55,838 nt of DNA from a virus (IMGVR_UViG_3300046808_000835:1-55838); one strand, 5' to 3'. Positions 20,384 to 27,789 are shown, counted from the stretch's first letter. A program made the numbers and translations. The notes: generated by a model not told the origin, from the letters alone.

Positions 20384-20586
20384 CTAACAATGAACCAGCG
20401 TTTCCTGTTGTTGGTCAGTGGTACGGTGATCGACTAGGCGGACAACTAACACACGGCATGACACTGCGCGATTACTTTGCGGCTAAAGCTATGCAGCCTT
20501 TAATTGAAAAATATAGCCACGACGGGGATGTGTCAAGAAACGCTTACAAAATCGCCGACGCCATGCTACAAGCGAGGGACCAATGA
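20380..20586 (+). CDS. Small conserved phage protein (GMTLRDYFAAKAM type)
   Basis: 68 residues with PAFPVV near the start and HGMTLRDYFAAKAMQPLIE, a module found in many phages of Gram-negative bacteria, function unknown. ATGA overlaps on both sides. Confidence 0.68.
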   Translation: MTNNEPAFPVVGQWYGDRLGGQLTHGMTLRDYFAAKAMQPLIEKYSHDGDVSRNAYKIADAMLQARDQ

Positions 20587-20894
20587 CTAGAGTTCCAGAC
20601 ATGGTTTGCATTCCACATCAAATTCCTGCGTGCAGGGTGTGTGAAACTTATAGCAAGGTTGAGTATAAATTGAGTAAAAATAATCAACCAAAAGCTCTAC
20701 AGCTTGCCAATCAGCTTGAGCAAGCCCCAGGATACTGCTTCAACAAGATGTATTGCGAATCCGCCGCCGAACTGCGCCGGTTGCATGAGTTGAATCAGGA
20801 GCTGCTGTGGTCGTTGCGTGCTGCTGCAAATTACATTGACACGCTTGGTGGCACTAGCAAATCTTACCGTAGCACTATTATTAAAGCAGAATAA
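20583..20894 (+). CDS. Ea22-like small protein
   Basis: 103 residues: Cys-containing N-terminus, then ALQLANQLEQAPGYC and ESAAELRRLHELNQELLWSL, again a stock Ea22-type module. Non-essential early proteins in other phages; no defined activity. Confidence 0.6.
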   Translation: MTRVPDMVCIPHQIPACRVCETYSKVEYKLSKNNQPKALQLANQLEQAPGYCFNKMYCESAAELRRLHELNQELLWSLRAAANYIDTLGGTSKSYRSTIIKAE

Positions 20895-20896
20895 AC

Positions 20897-21139
20897 ATGA
20901 CACATAACGACATTATCAAACTGGCAAAGCAAGCTGGCTATGAGGCGGATATGTTTGGTATAGGCATTTGGGACTCGGCAGAGTTCAACAGTTTTGCACA
21001 ACTAGTAGCGCAATATGAGCGTGAAGTGTGTGCCCAACTATGTGAAAGCATGGACGAACCCAATCTACAACTACGTTATGAGTATAAACGTGGTGCGCTA
21101 AACTGCGCTGATGCTATCAGAGCTAGGAGCAAGACATGA
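20897..21139 (+). CDS. Small phage protein, tandem paralogue A
   Basis: 80 residues starting MTHNDIIKLAKQAGYEADMF; contains YEREVCAQLCE and ends CADAIRARSKT. Shares start, middle and end motifs with the next gene, so the pair is a tandem duplication. Confidence 0.65.
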   Translation: MTHNDIIKLAKQAGYEADMFGIGIWDSAEFNSFAQLVAQYEREVCAQLCESMDEPNLQLRYEYKRGALNCADAIRARSKT

Positions 21140-21396
21140 CACATAGTGACATTATCAAACTAGCACAAGAGGCTGGACTATTGGTTTTGCTTGATGAGGA
21201 TTGCTTTCAAAAAATGGGAACAAAGAATTTTGATGCTACCAAGAAAGTACTTGGACGCTTTGCCGCCCTCGTCGCCGCACACGAGCGTGAAGCGTGTGCT
21301 AAAGTATGTGAAGCCAGATACATGGGCGATAACAACCGCGAAGATATGGAGGCAAGGCGTTGTGCCGCCGCCATCAGAGCAAGGGGTCAAGCATGA
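21136..21396 (+). CDS. Small phage protein, tandem paralogue B
   Basis: 86 residues, MTHSDIIKLAQEAGLLVL, HEREACAKVCEARYMGDN, CAAAIRARGQA. Same layout as paralogue A; this type is common in Burkholderiales phages. Confidence 0.65.
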   Translation: MTHSDIIKLAQEAGLLVLLDEDCFQKMGTKNFDATKKVLGRFAALVAAHEREACAKVCEARYMGDNNREDMEARRCAAAIRARGQA

Positions 21397-21551
21397 ACCA
21401 ACTACCTAGTGGTTGGCGGTTTAGAACGAACTGGCGTGGTCAAATGATATTGCAACGCAGACACCGGGAATTAGGTGGCTATCCTGGCGACTGGATACTT
21501 GTGTGGCGAGATGCTACTGTTGAAGATTTACACGTGTTATTTAGTGAGTAA
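21393..21551 (+). CDS. Unknown 52-residue protein
   Basis: MNQLPSGWRFRTNWRGQMIL, W- and R-rich beta-type sequence; ATGA overlap with paralogue B. Looks like the small SH3-like phage ORFs with a WR...WRDA motif. Unassigned. Confidence 0.58.
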   Translation: MNQLPSGWRFRTNWRGQMILQRRHRELGGYPGDWILVWRDATVEDLHVLFSE

Positions 21552-21553
21552 CT

Positions 21554-21895
21554 ATGAACCTAAAAAACTATCCTTATCCAGTACTAGAACTAGCCGCAAA
21601 AACTCAGAGATTAAGCTACTCACAAACACAAAGCTGGAACAGCTTACAACAACTGCCACAAGAGTATGCGTCTGCTATAATTTATCAACAAGCTGCCAGT
21701 GCTATTGCACGTGAGTTTGTAGAACATGTAACAAAACACATGTTAATTTCGCACAGAGATACACCCGTTGGACGTGTTACTGAGTTTGAAGCAGTTGCAT
21801 TAAGCTATACAGAACTGGTGGAGCTACTATATCGTGCTTATGCTGAGGGTGAAACTAGTGGTATGAAAAGAACTAAATTTTATGTTAGAGATTGA
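21554..21895 (+). CDS. Unknown 113-residue helical protein
   Basis: MNLKNYPYPVLELAAKTQRL onward; helical, with AFSYTELVELLYRAYAEGE-like region. AT-richness returns to the phage norm here. Not assigned. Confidence 0.58.
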   Translation: MNLKNYPYPVLELAAKTQRLSYSQTQSWNSLQQLPQEYASAIIYQQAASAIAREFVEHVTKHMLISHRDTPVGRVTEFEAVALSYTELVELLYRAYAEGETSGMKRTKFYVRD

Positions 21896-21898
21896 AAC

Positions 21899-22090
21899 AT
21901 GATTAAACTTGTACCAGAAACCATTGTAGGCTATGACGAACTAGATCAGCCCGTATTTACCGTCACCAGTTACGACGACCAGGTGGCCACAGTAACACTG
22001 CATGATAGCTTGGTAAGCAAACACAGCTGGCCAGAACTTGCACAAGCCGTTCAGCGTGCACTTGAACAGTTATACCCAGATGAAACTTAA
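21899..22090 (+). CDS. Unknown 63-residue protein
   Basis: Beta-rich first half (VTSYDDQVATVTLHDSLV), helical end. Overlaps the next gene by 11 bp. Confidence 0.55.
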   Translation: MIKLVPETIVGYDELDQPVFTVTSYDDQVATVTLHDSLVSKHSWPELAQAVQRALEQLYPDET

Positions 22091-22304
22091 ACAAACACTA
22101 ATCGCCATAGACCAACTCATAAACGCCGTCCTAGGCGGTTGGGCTGATGAAACACTGTCAAGCAGAGCATGGCGGTTGAGGGTCAAGCGGCCTTGGGTAT
22201 ACCGTACTATTGATTGTCTATTCTTTTGGGATCCTAACCACTGTTACAACAGTTATCAGAGTGAAGTACAACGACGTCAACTACCACCACAATTTAGACT
22301 ATGA
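22080..22304 (+). CDS. Conserved phage protein (GGWADETLSSRAWR type)
   Basis: 74 residues. INAVLGGWADETLSSRAWRL, then RTIDCLFFWDPNHCYNSYQ and RRQLPPQFRL form a pattern widely shared among phages and prophages of proteobacteria; function unknown. Confidence 0.68.
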   Translation: MKLKQTLIAIDQLINAVLGGWADETLSSRAWRLRVKRPWVYRTIDCLFFWDPNHCYNSYQSEVQRRQLPPQFRL

Positions 22305-22912
22305 AATTCAAAGCACGTAAACCAGGCTCTAACTGGATTCCTCCACATAAAATTGTTGAACGACTATGGCCGTTTCGTGATTGGGATGTTGTGGCAATTG
22401 AGGACTATCCACAAACACTACTAAAATGCCTAAGGCCTGTTAGCGTGGCACTAGAGTGGGTTCTAGACCGTGTACGACCACCACAGTTTAGGGTAAAACT
22501 TGATCACTGGGATACTTGGTCAATGGACTACACTCTAGCACAAATCATTCATCCCATGTTGATCCAGCTTAAGGACACTAAACAAGGATCGCCACATGTT
22601 GATGACGGTGATGTGCCTGAGCATCTTAAGAGTACTAGTGCACCGCCCAAAGAAAACGACTGGGACACTGATGCAAACTGGCATGATCGTTGGACTTATG
22701 TCGTAGACGAAATGATCTGGACATTCCAACAGCTAAAAACTCAGAATCATGATGAACAGTTTTATACTTATGATGCAGTGCCTGAGTCTGCTAGCTTTGA
22801 ACAACAACTTAAGTCAGTACACTTAGACGAAGTAAGTTACAACGCTCACTATGCTCGTATCCAAAACGGCACCAGACTCTTTGGCAAATACTACCAATCA
22901 CTGTGGGACTAA
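22301..22912 (+). CDS. Conserved phage protein (DHWDTWSMD type)
   Basis: 203 residues. FRVKLDHWDTWSMDYTLAQ, PMLIQLKDTKQGSPHVDDG and WTYVVDEMIWTFQQL occur in this order in many phages, including T4-like ones, in the replication or structural neighbourhood. Function unknown. ATGA overlap with the previous gene. Confidence 0.7.
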   Translation: MKFKARKPGSNWIPPHKIVERLWPFRDWDVVAIEDYPQTLLKCLRPVSVALEWVLDRVRPPQFRVKLDHWDTWSMDYTLAQIIHPMLIQLKDTKQGSPHVDDGDVPEHLKSTSAPPKENDWDTDANWHDRWTYVVDEMIWTFQQLKTQNHDEQFYTYDAVPESASFEQQLKSVHLDEVSYNAHYARIQNGTRLFGKYYQSLWD

Positions 22913-22913
22913 C

Positions 22914-23117
22914 ATGTTGACCAAAACCGAAAAAATTGACTACGATGCCAGTAACCCTCAACACCGCGAACTGTACTACCGTTTCGTCAAAAAACAGACT
23001 TGGCATACCACTCCCCCTTGGCGACTAAAACCACCTTACACCAATTTGCCACAGCAATTGCATTCGGAAACACTCAGTTACTACCTCCATCATGAGTTCG
23101 AAAACCACGGTAACTAA
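22914..23117 (+). CDS. Unknown 67-residue protein
   Basis: MLTKTEKIDYDASNPQHREL, then a Pro-rich W-containing stretch and HHEFENHGN. One base after the previous stop. Often such a protein accompanies the 203-residue family; unassigned. Confidence 0.58.
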   Translation: MLTKTEKIDYDASNPQHRELYYRFVKKQTWHTTPPWRLKPPYTNLPQQLHSETLSYYLHHEFENHGN

Positions 23118-23316
23118 CTATCTAGGTGTGTTTCAGCAACGACTGGACATGCAGCTAGCCAGACTTAAAGAACTGCTCAAAACACCGAAACGTCACCGTG
23201 ACAAGCATAAGATTAAGCATGTAGTCAGAGAAGCTAAGTTTCTTAAAAAACTATTACGAGAACACCGTCCCAAAAATACATGCCCACACTGCCATCGAGA
23301 ATTACCCAGCCCATAA
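23092..23316 (+). CDS. Basic protein with a C-terminal CxxC
   Basis: 74 residues: a Lys/Arg-rich helix (KELLKTPKRHRDKHKIKHVV) and the end CPHCHRELPSP, half of a zinc knuckle. Possibly nucleic-acid binding. Last gene before a non-coding leader. Confidence 0.58.
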   Translation: MSSKTTVTNYLGVFQQRLDMQLARLKELLKTPKRHRDKHKIKHVVREAKFLKKLLREHRPKNTCPHCHRELPSP

Positions 23317-23327
23317 AAAATTTACAC

Positions 23328-23356
23328 TAGACAATTGCAAAAAAGTATGCTATAAT
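23328..23356 (+). promoter_or_regulatory. Promoter for the folded leader
   Basis: TAGACA, 17 bp, TATAAT. Start predicted near 23363, giving a ~200-nt leader before the next ORF. Confidence 0.7.
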
Positions 23357-23385
23357 TTAGTATAAATTCTAGAGATTTCAATACG

Positions 23386-23516
23386 GGTAATGTGTTCCGG
23401 TTTAATGTAAAAACACAATTTTGCGTCGCAGTAGCAGGAGGGGCCCCTCCGGGGAGGTTGCTTGCAGCTGCAGCAAATTAGTGTGCAGTTACATGTGAAC
23501 ATGAAAACACATTACC
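23386..23516 (+). ncRNA. Folded leader RNA of unknown class
   Basis: Nested helices, outermost first: GGTAATGTGTT / AACACATTACC (11 bp, 23386-23396 with 23506-23516); ATGTAA / TTACAT with ACAC / GTGT; AATTTTGC / GCAAATT; GCAG / CTGC; AGCA / TGCT; inside them a GGAGGGGCCCCTCC palindrome. The helices are nested in order over 131 nt. Located between a promoter and the ATG at 23563, so it may be a riboregulator or a separate small RNA. No known class recognised. Confidence 0.65.
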
Positions 23517-23562
23517 TTTAGTTGGGGCAAATTCTGCTTATTGCTTTTAAAAAAATTAACTG

Positions 23563-24321
23563 ATGACTAAAAAATACTCGATTGACTCATTACCACATCA
23601 AGAACTTGTAAAGCTTTCCGACTCACAATTAACTGAGTGGTGTGATACTAATAATGTACACGCCCAACACACCTGGCTGTTGCCACAAATCGTGGCAAGG
23701 ATGTCAAACTGGACACCACAACGAACTGAGGGTCGACTAGACCCATTTGAAACACTTAGACTGGGTTGCGTAACCACACTAGACCAACTGTGCTGGAGGC
23801 TAGCTAGACTGCCCAGAAGTGCGTTAATTAAGGGTCAGGTAGCCAATCCACAGTATTCACAACTGGTACCACTTATACTACTAGCATTCAAGCAACAGTT
23901 TGGGATCATGTATAGTAGTTGGCAAAACTCGCAGCGACTAGATTTAGTGTTAGAACCCAAACTGTATGAAATGGTGAACCTTAGTCTAGAGCAAAGGGAA
24001 GTTGTTAACGGTTTAGGGTCAGAACAACTACTAGAGCTTCGTGATCATGGTTTGTGGAACTCACGAACACAAAAGCTGAAAAGTGCTACTAGTACCTGGG
24101 CACTTAGTCGTGTTGCAGGTACTCCACTAGCCGGCTTACCTAAACTTACACAAACCATTTTAACCCAAATTTGGCTAGCACATCCCACAAAGCGTAACTC
24201 AAACATGATCCTAGATCCACTCAACTGGGATCGTATTCCACCTCCACTAGTTTCACCGGAACCTCTGCTCGAAACCACCACAACCACTACCACCGACACT
24301 TACAAACTGCCATGGCTGTAA
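23563..24321 (+). CDS. Unknown 252-residue protein
   Basis: Trp-rich, mostly helical; DPFETLRLGCVTTLDQLCW and LVPLILLAFKQQFGIMYSSW are striking segments; a Thr-rich tail (ETTTTTTTDTYK) precedes the stop. Preceded by the folded leader, so translation may be regulated. Overlaps the HTH gene by 10 bp. No family recognised. Confidence 0.6.
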   Translation: MTKKYSIDSLPHQELVKLSDSQLTEWCDTNNVHAQHTWLLPQIVARMSNWTPQRTEGRLDPFETLRLGCVTTLDQLCWRLARLPRSALIKGQVANPQYSQLVPLILLAFKQQFGIMYSSWQNSQRLDLVLEPKLYEMVNLSLEQREVVNGLGSEQLLELRDHGLWNSRTQKLKSATSTWALSRVAGTPLAGLPKLTQTILTQIWLAHPTKRNSNMILDPLNWDRIPPPLVSPEPLLETTTTTTTDTYKLPWL

Positions 24322-24620
24322 AATATACCAAAGAAATCGTTGAAGAAATTGTTCGTGACTATGAAGCAGGCCGTCCAGTTGCAGAGATTGCACAACAGCT
24401 GGATGTACCTGAACGTAGTGTAATTGCTAAGTTGAGTTCGCTTGGAGTGTACAAGCGCAAGCAATATGTTAACAAAAATGGTGAAGCTCCTGTTAAAAAG
24501 GAGGTTTACATTGGTCGTATCGCTACACTGCTAGATGCCAACATTGAACTCTTAGACTCACTGGAAAAGGTAAACAAGCGAGTGCTTGTTATGCTTATGG
24601 AGGCACTGGAGTCGAAGTAG
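24312..24620 (+). CDS. HTH protein, family member 1 of 3
   Basis: 102 residues. YEAGRPVAEIAQQLDVPERSVIAKLSSLG is a sigma-like or resolvase-like helix-turn-helix; the rest (VYKRKQYVNKNGEAPVKKE) matches the two minus-strand paralogues at 25299 and 28462. Similar small HTH proteins occur in T4-like and marine phages. Likely DNA-binding, target unknown. It flanks the origin candidate on the left. Confidence 0.7.
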   Translation: MAVKYTKEIVEEIVRDYEAGRPVAEIAQQLDVPERSVIAKLSSLGVYKRKQYVNKNGEAPVKKEVYIGRIATLLDANIELLDSLEKVNKRVLVMLMEALESK

Positions 24621-24679
24621 ATGCGGCTTTTTGCAGCTTACCACAATCAGAATTTTACCCCTATAAATTCGCTCAAGGT

Positions 24680-24713
24680 GCCACAGGTTTAACAACCTGT
24701 GGCATTTTTTTTT
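24680..24713 (+). terminator. Terminator closing the plus-strand operon
   Basis: GCCACAGGTT / AACCTGTGGC stem followed by A and nine T. Confidence 0.92.
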
Positions 24714-24800
24714 GACCCTAAACTGCAACAAATCACAGTTTTGGGTGCCATGTGTCAAATTTTCCACAATTAAACACAATTATTGCAGTTTAGGGTCAAA
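24711..24800. repeat. 18-bp inverted repeat with GACCCTAAA core
   Basis: TTTGACCCTAAACTGCAA at 24711-24728 and its exact complement at 24783-24800. The core GACCCTAAA recurs at about 24825 and, inverted, near 24898, giving two inverted pairs across the left half of the intergenic region. Candidate binding sites. Confidence 0.75.
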
Positions 24801-24883
24801 CAAACGAAATTAAGTACTTGACACTGACCCTAAACTGTGGTAGTCTGGGTTGGGTGACCAGTGTGTAGAATTTTCGTGGAGTT

Positions 24884-25003
24884 TTTGCACTGGCGCCGGT
24901 TTAGGGTCGAACGCAAGAATTTGCACTGGCGCAAAACACATGCACACACTAGTTTTTGCACTGGCGCAACATTAACGGATTCGTCAAGATTTTGCACTGG
25001 CGC
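24884..25003 (+). repeat. Four iterons, candidate replication origin
   Basis: The 13-mer TTTGCACTGGCGC occurs four times in the same orientation, at 24884, 24920, 24955 and 24991, i.e. every 35-36 bp (about 3.4 helical turns). Iterons in phase on the helix are typical sites for an initiator protein. They lie in a 678-bp convergent non-coding region flanked by palindromes and two HTH genes. No initiator gene is recognisable in the window. Confidence 0.75.
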
Positions 25004-25019
25004 AGCAGGCCAACCAGGT

Positions 25020-25066
25020 TAGTTAGTGCTTACTAACTGCACCAAGTTGGTGCACAGTGCACCAAA
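25020..25066. repeat. Overlapping palindromes right of the iterons
   Basis: AGTTAG / CTAACT, GCACCAA g TTGGTGC and GGTGCAC a GTGCACC follow each other between 25020 and 25066. A related palindrome, TGCACTAAGTTAGTGCA, sits near 9925. Likely protein-binding or cruciform sites. Confidence 0.6.
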
Positions 25067-25149
25067 ACAGTGCATGATTTGTGAGTGGCCGCTAACTTGT
25101 GGTCTATGTGGCGTTTTTGCAACGTCGCAAAAGTTTTACAAAAATTCCC

Positions 25150-25185
25150 TTGACACCACGGAATTTTATGTGATAAAATTGGCGC
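25150..25185 (+). promoter_or_regulatory. Repeated promoter-like element, copy 1
   Basis: TTGACA, 18 bp, TAAAAT, then TTGGCGCG. Followed by the hairpin TGTTGCA / TGCAACA. One of eight plus-strand copies in the leftward-gene region. Confidence 0.75.
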
Positions 25186-25235
25186 GTCAAGTGTTGCATT
25201 TTTGCAACATGTAAAAAGTGAGCGCTCACTTTCAA

Positions 25236-25294
25236 AAAGTTTTAAAAAAATGCCTGCATTGTTAATGCAGGCATTTAAAAGGGCTTTCGCCCCG
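25236..25294 (-). terminator. Tandem hairpins at the convergent gene ends
   Basis: AAATGCCTGCATT / AATGCAGGCATTT with T/A runs on both sides, then GGGC TTTC GCCC. Bidirectional; ends the minus-strand HTH gene. A GTGAGCGCTCAC palindrome lies just left. Confidence 0.8.
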
Positions 25295-25298
25295 TTAA

Positions 25299-25628
25299 TT
25301 AAACCGGCTTTGAATTAGCCAGTGCGGTGAAAATCGCTTTAAGAGCCGATTTATTGGCTTTAGTAAGCGAATCAGTATCCGATTCACTCAATTGCAGAAT
25401 CGCGCCAATTGCATCAGCGTGAGCGTCTTTTTTAACAGGCTTTTCGCCAGTTTTAGAAACATACTCTTTTTTCTTATAAACTCCCTCACGCGAGAGTTTA
25501 GCCACAATCGACCGAACCGATTTTCCCATGCGATCAGCGATAGATTCCACGGATTCACCGACCAGATAACCAGCGACGATATCTTGAGTTTGTTCCGGAG
25601 TGTAGTTCACAGTTTTAGTTGCAGCCAT
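25299..25628 (-). CDS. HTH protein, family member 2 of 3
   Basis: 109 residues from MAATKTVNYTPEQ; LVGESVESIADRMGKSVRSI is the HTH, followed by VAKLSREGVYKKKEYVSKTG and a helical tail. Very close to member 3 and more distant from member 1. Internal ATG chosen: the promoter -10 (25710-25715) lies inside the longer frame. Probable regulator of the repeated elements, by proximity only. Confidence 0.72.
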   Translation of the reverse strand: MAATKTVNYTPEQTQDIVAGYLVGESVESIADRMGKSVRSIVAKLSREGVYKKKEYVSKTGEKPVKKDAHADAIGAILQLSESDTDSLTKANKSALKAIFTALANSKPV

Positions 25629-25709
25629 TTTCAAGCATCCTTTTTGGATTGTATCAGAAAACCCTTTCGGGCGGTTCAGGCTTTGCTTTGTGCTCTGCCC
25701 ATGAAAAGA

Positions 25710-25738
25710 ATTATACAGGAAAACCAACCGGCGGCCAA
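25710..25738 (-). promoter_or_regulatory. Promoter of HTH gene 2
   Basis: TTGGCC, 17 bp, TATAAT on the minus strand; back to back with repeat copy 2. Confidence 0.65.
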
Positions 25739-25815
25739 CAACAAAATTTTATATGTATATAGCAAATGGTTATATGCACAAAAACAACAGATACAAAAAA
25801 TTTACAATGTTCTGC

Positions 25816-25854
25816 TTGACACGGGCAAAATTATAATGATATAATTTTGGCGCG
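25816..25854 (+). promoter_or_regulatory. Repeated promoter-like element, copy 2
   Basis: TTGACA, 18 bp, TATAAT, then TTTGGCGCG; preceded by AAAATTTACAAT. Points toward the terminator at 25885-25915. Confidence 0.75.
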
Positions 25855-25884
25855 GTTTTTGCTGCACTGCAACATAGAATCCGA

Positions 25885-25915
25885 ATAAAAAAGCCGGATT
25901 ATCTCCGGCTTTTTG
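25885..25915. terminator. Bidirectional terminator
   Basis: AGCCGGA / TCCGGCT stem flanked by A6 and T-rich tracts; ends the metallopeptidase gene and would stop transcripts from repeat copy 2 after ~65 nt. Confidence 0.85.
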
Positions 25916-26263
25916 TTAATCAATATCCAATTCTGAATAATAAACGTTCGTTAACGCAAAACGCTTTTCCATCTTTTTAGCCAATCGCATAAAGTGTTTA
26001 CCGTGAATTTCAGTTAAACCCTTTTCTGCCTGATAAGCGTGAATCAATTCATGGGCCAAAAGTGTATTAAATTCTCGGTCAAAATCTGAATTACTGCAAA
26101 CATAAAAACGGATTATGTGACGTTTAACTTTGCCATTATCACGCATTTTAGGCCAGTATTCAGCATCATATTCAGACAATTTGCAGAATCTGAATTGTAT
26201 ATCAACCGGCTTTTTAAGTTTTAAAAAACTCACAAAATCGTTTAACAGATTAACGTCAATCAT
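25916..26263 (-). CDS. SprT-like zinc metallopeptidase 1
   Basis: 115 residues. H71-E-L-I-H75 in LLAHELIHAYQ, with a third ligand among HGKH (87-90) about 12 residues later, the gluzincin layout of SprT/WLM-type proteins. Small enough to be little more than the catalytic core. Coupled by ATGA overlap to the upstream PQ-loop membrane protein. Substrate unknown; host-protein cleavage is conceivable. Confidence 0.72.
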   Translation of the reverse strand: MIDVNLLNDFVSFLKLKKPVDIQFRFCKLSEYDAEYWPKMRDNGKVKRHIIRFYVCSNSDFDREFNTLLAHELIHAYQAEKGLTEIHGKHFMRLAKKMEKRFALTNVYYSELDID

Positions 26264-26508
26264 TTTTTACCCCAAATTTTAAAGTATAGCATAACATTTA
26301 CAACCCCAAAATTAGCCACATAATTAAAAACTAAGGGCCAATCGTTTCGGTCAATAGTATATATCAACATGAAAACTTCTGCAAAAAACCAGCAAAGCAA
26401 AAATGCCCAGGATAATCCTGCGCTAGATTTATCCTGATAACATTTAACAGCCTGCGGTATTCCACATATTGCAAACAATGTGCTACCGATCCATGCGATT
26501 GCTTCCAT
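26260..26508 (-). CDS. PQ-loop (SemiSWEET-like) membrane protein
   Basis: 82 residues, three hydrophobic segments (about 4-22, 32-52, 60-78). ICGIPQAVKCYQDKSSAGLSW carries the PQ motif and the downstream K-S-x-x-hS-W pattern of PQ-loop/SemiSWEET transporters, which dimerise to move sugars or other small solutes. In a phage it may alter nutrient flux; not proven. First gene of a two-gene unit with the metallopeptidase. Confidence 0.72.
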   Translation of the reverse strand: MEAIAWIGSTLFAICGIPQAVKCYQDKSSAGLSWAFLLCWFFAEVFMLIYTIDRNDWPLVFNYVANFGVVNVMLYFKIWGKK

Positions 26509-26552
26509 TTTTAAATTACCCTTTCGATTGTGGCAGTTAAAAGAAAACGGTC

Positions 26553-26601
26553 ATTATAATATACCGTTTCAAACCGCTTTGCACTTATTAAGTGCAAAGC
26601 G
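26553..26601 (-). terminator. Hairpins between exonuclease and PQ-loop genes
   Basis: CGCTTTGCACTT / AAGTGCAAAGCG (12 bp, 26575-26601) after the exonuclease stop; an AAACGGT / ACCGTTT palindrome (about 26546-26569) surrounds a TATAAT (26553-26558) reading leftward, a possible operator-promoter for the PQ-loop gene. Confidence 0.6.
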
Positions 26602-26623
26602 ATAATCAGGCAAATATAGAATC

Positions 26624-27316
26624 TCATTTAGCCGTGAAATTATCTTTTACCTGAAACTTGCGCCAATCATAACGCACCACATTATCCTGCCATTTACGAC
26701 GATTAACAATCTTTTGCAGGATAGGCAATTCAAAATCTCGCGCATCTTCTAATGCGGTATGCGGTTCAGTTTTAAATGAACCAGTAATAAAACCAGCGAC
26801 ACATTCGGCATTGGTTTTAAACGTCATGTTACCGTGTTCTGTCACACGATTAAATGCGTGATTATCAACGCAGAATTGACGATATTTTTTGGAATTGCAG
26901 ATATTACCGACTGCGGCTTGCCACAAACAAAACTTACTATTAAACCCGGAAAGGTCAATACCAGTATTGGCACACTTGTCCGAATCAAACGCTAGATTGT
27001 ATGCGGTAAGCATAGGATTATATTTTGCAACGGCTTGAATAAGCCAGCGATTAATAGCAGACACTGATGCCATAATACGATGGCCGGAATCCAGCATTTC
27101 ATTATAACCCTGCCGCTTTTGCTCGGCATATTCACGCGACCATTCTGCGCGAGAATTGGGAATATAAAAAAGGGATTTAGAATCGAAATGATCTTTTACC
27201 AGTACGGCACACTGATTGAAAATTTCACCGTGACGATCAACGATAACGCAGGCAAAATCAGCCACAGTATCATCAATGGTAGTTTCGGTGTCAATAATCG
27301 CAAAATACTTTTTCAT
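26624..27316 (-). CDS. DnaQ-like DEDD 3'-5' exonuclease
   Basis: 230 residues from MKKYFAIIDTETTIDD. Exo I is D9-T-E11; Exo II probably the Asp in YNLAFDSDKC; Exo III is HTALEDARD near residue 205. Together these are the metal-binding DEDDh residues. It degrades single-stranded DNA or RNA ends; as a stand-alone enzyme it could serve repair or host mRNA/oligonucleotide turnover. Start supported by AAGG six bases upstream and a promoter 61 bp upstream. Confidence 0.82.
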   Translation of the reverse strand: MKKYFAIIDTETTIDDTVADFACVIVDRHGEIFNQCAVLVKDHFDSKSLFYIPNSRAEWSREYAEQKRQGYNEMLDSGHRIMASVSAINRWLIQAVAKYNPMLTAYNLAFDSDKCANTGIDLSGFNSKFCLWQAAVGNICNSKKYRQFCVDNHAFNRVTEHGNMTFKTNAECVAGFITGSFKTEPHTALEDARDFELPILQKIVNRRKWQDNVVRYDWRKFQVKDNFTAK

Positions 27317-27376
27317 GGAAAACCTTATACCGGAAAACGCCGGATAGTCGCGTGTGGCAGTGCCGCCACAGAAAAG

Positions 27377-27405
27377 AGTATACACCCAATCCCAAGACTG
27401 TGCAA
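27377..27405 (-). promoter_or_regulatory. Promoter of the exonuclease gene
   Basis: TTGCAC, 17 bp, TATACT on the minus strand; back to back with repeat copy 3. Confidence 0.7.
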
Positions 27406-27463
27406 GCCAGGCATCATTGAATTTTTCTATCGCGCCCATAGAAAATTTCAATCGGCCAGGGTC

Positions 27464-27501
27464 TTGACAAACTCAAAATTTTATGGTAAAATTTTGGCGC
27501 C
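27464..27501 (+). promoter_or_regulatory. Repeated promoter-like element, copy 3
   Basis: TTGACA, 17 bp, TAAAAT, then TTTGGCGCC; a GGTGTTGT / ACAACACC hairpin follows. Tandem with copy 4, 85 bp apart. Confidence 0.75.
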
Positions 27502-27548
27502 GTGGGTGTTGTAAAAAAACAACACCACAAAAAATTTACAATTTTTTC

Positions 27549-27585
27549 TTGACACGGCCGAATTTTATATGATAAAATTGGCGCC
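27549..27585 (+). promoter_or_regulatory. Repeated promoter-like element, copy 4
   Basis: TTGACA, 18 bp, TAAAAT, TTGGCGCC. Followed directly by CTCAATTGCCTA / TAGGCAATTGAG and six T, so a transcript would be about 40 nt. Confidence 0.8.
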
Positions 27586-27619
27586 TCAATTGCCTAAAAA
27601 ATAGGCAATTGAGTTTTTT
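27585..27619 (+). terminator. Terminator right after repeat copy 4
   Basis: 12-bp stem with a five-A loop, then TTTTTT on the plus strand; its last bases overlap the stop of the next minus-strand gene. Confidence 0.82.
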
Positions 27620-27788
27620 AAATTGTCACAGTATCCTCAACCGTAAAAATTTCAATAGTACTATATCCCAAATCGTATTTTAGCAATTTGCGGTAATCTT
27701 CAAAGATTCTGTCATAATCACAATTTTCTGTGAGAATATCCAATTTGCCGGAATCGTCATCATAAAAACCCACAATGCAATAATTCAT
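27618..27788 (-). CDS. Unknown 56-residue acidic protein
   Basis: Start MNYCIVGFYDDDSG chosen for AAGGA seven bases upstream. Acidic, beta then helix; one base after the HAD gene stop, so cotranslated. Not assigned. Confidence 0.58.
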   Translation of the reverse strand: MNYCIVGFYDDDSGKLDILTENCDYDRIFEDYRKLLKYDLGYSTIEIFTVEDTVTI

Positions 27789-27789
27789 T

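Noticed and set aside
25026-25214. 62-residue plus-strand frame in the origin region
   Set aside because: Consists of palindromes, a promoter-like repeat and hairpin arms; no ribosome-binding site.
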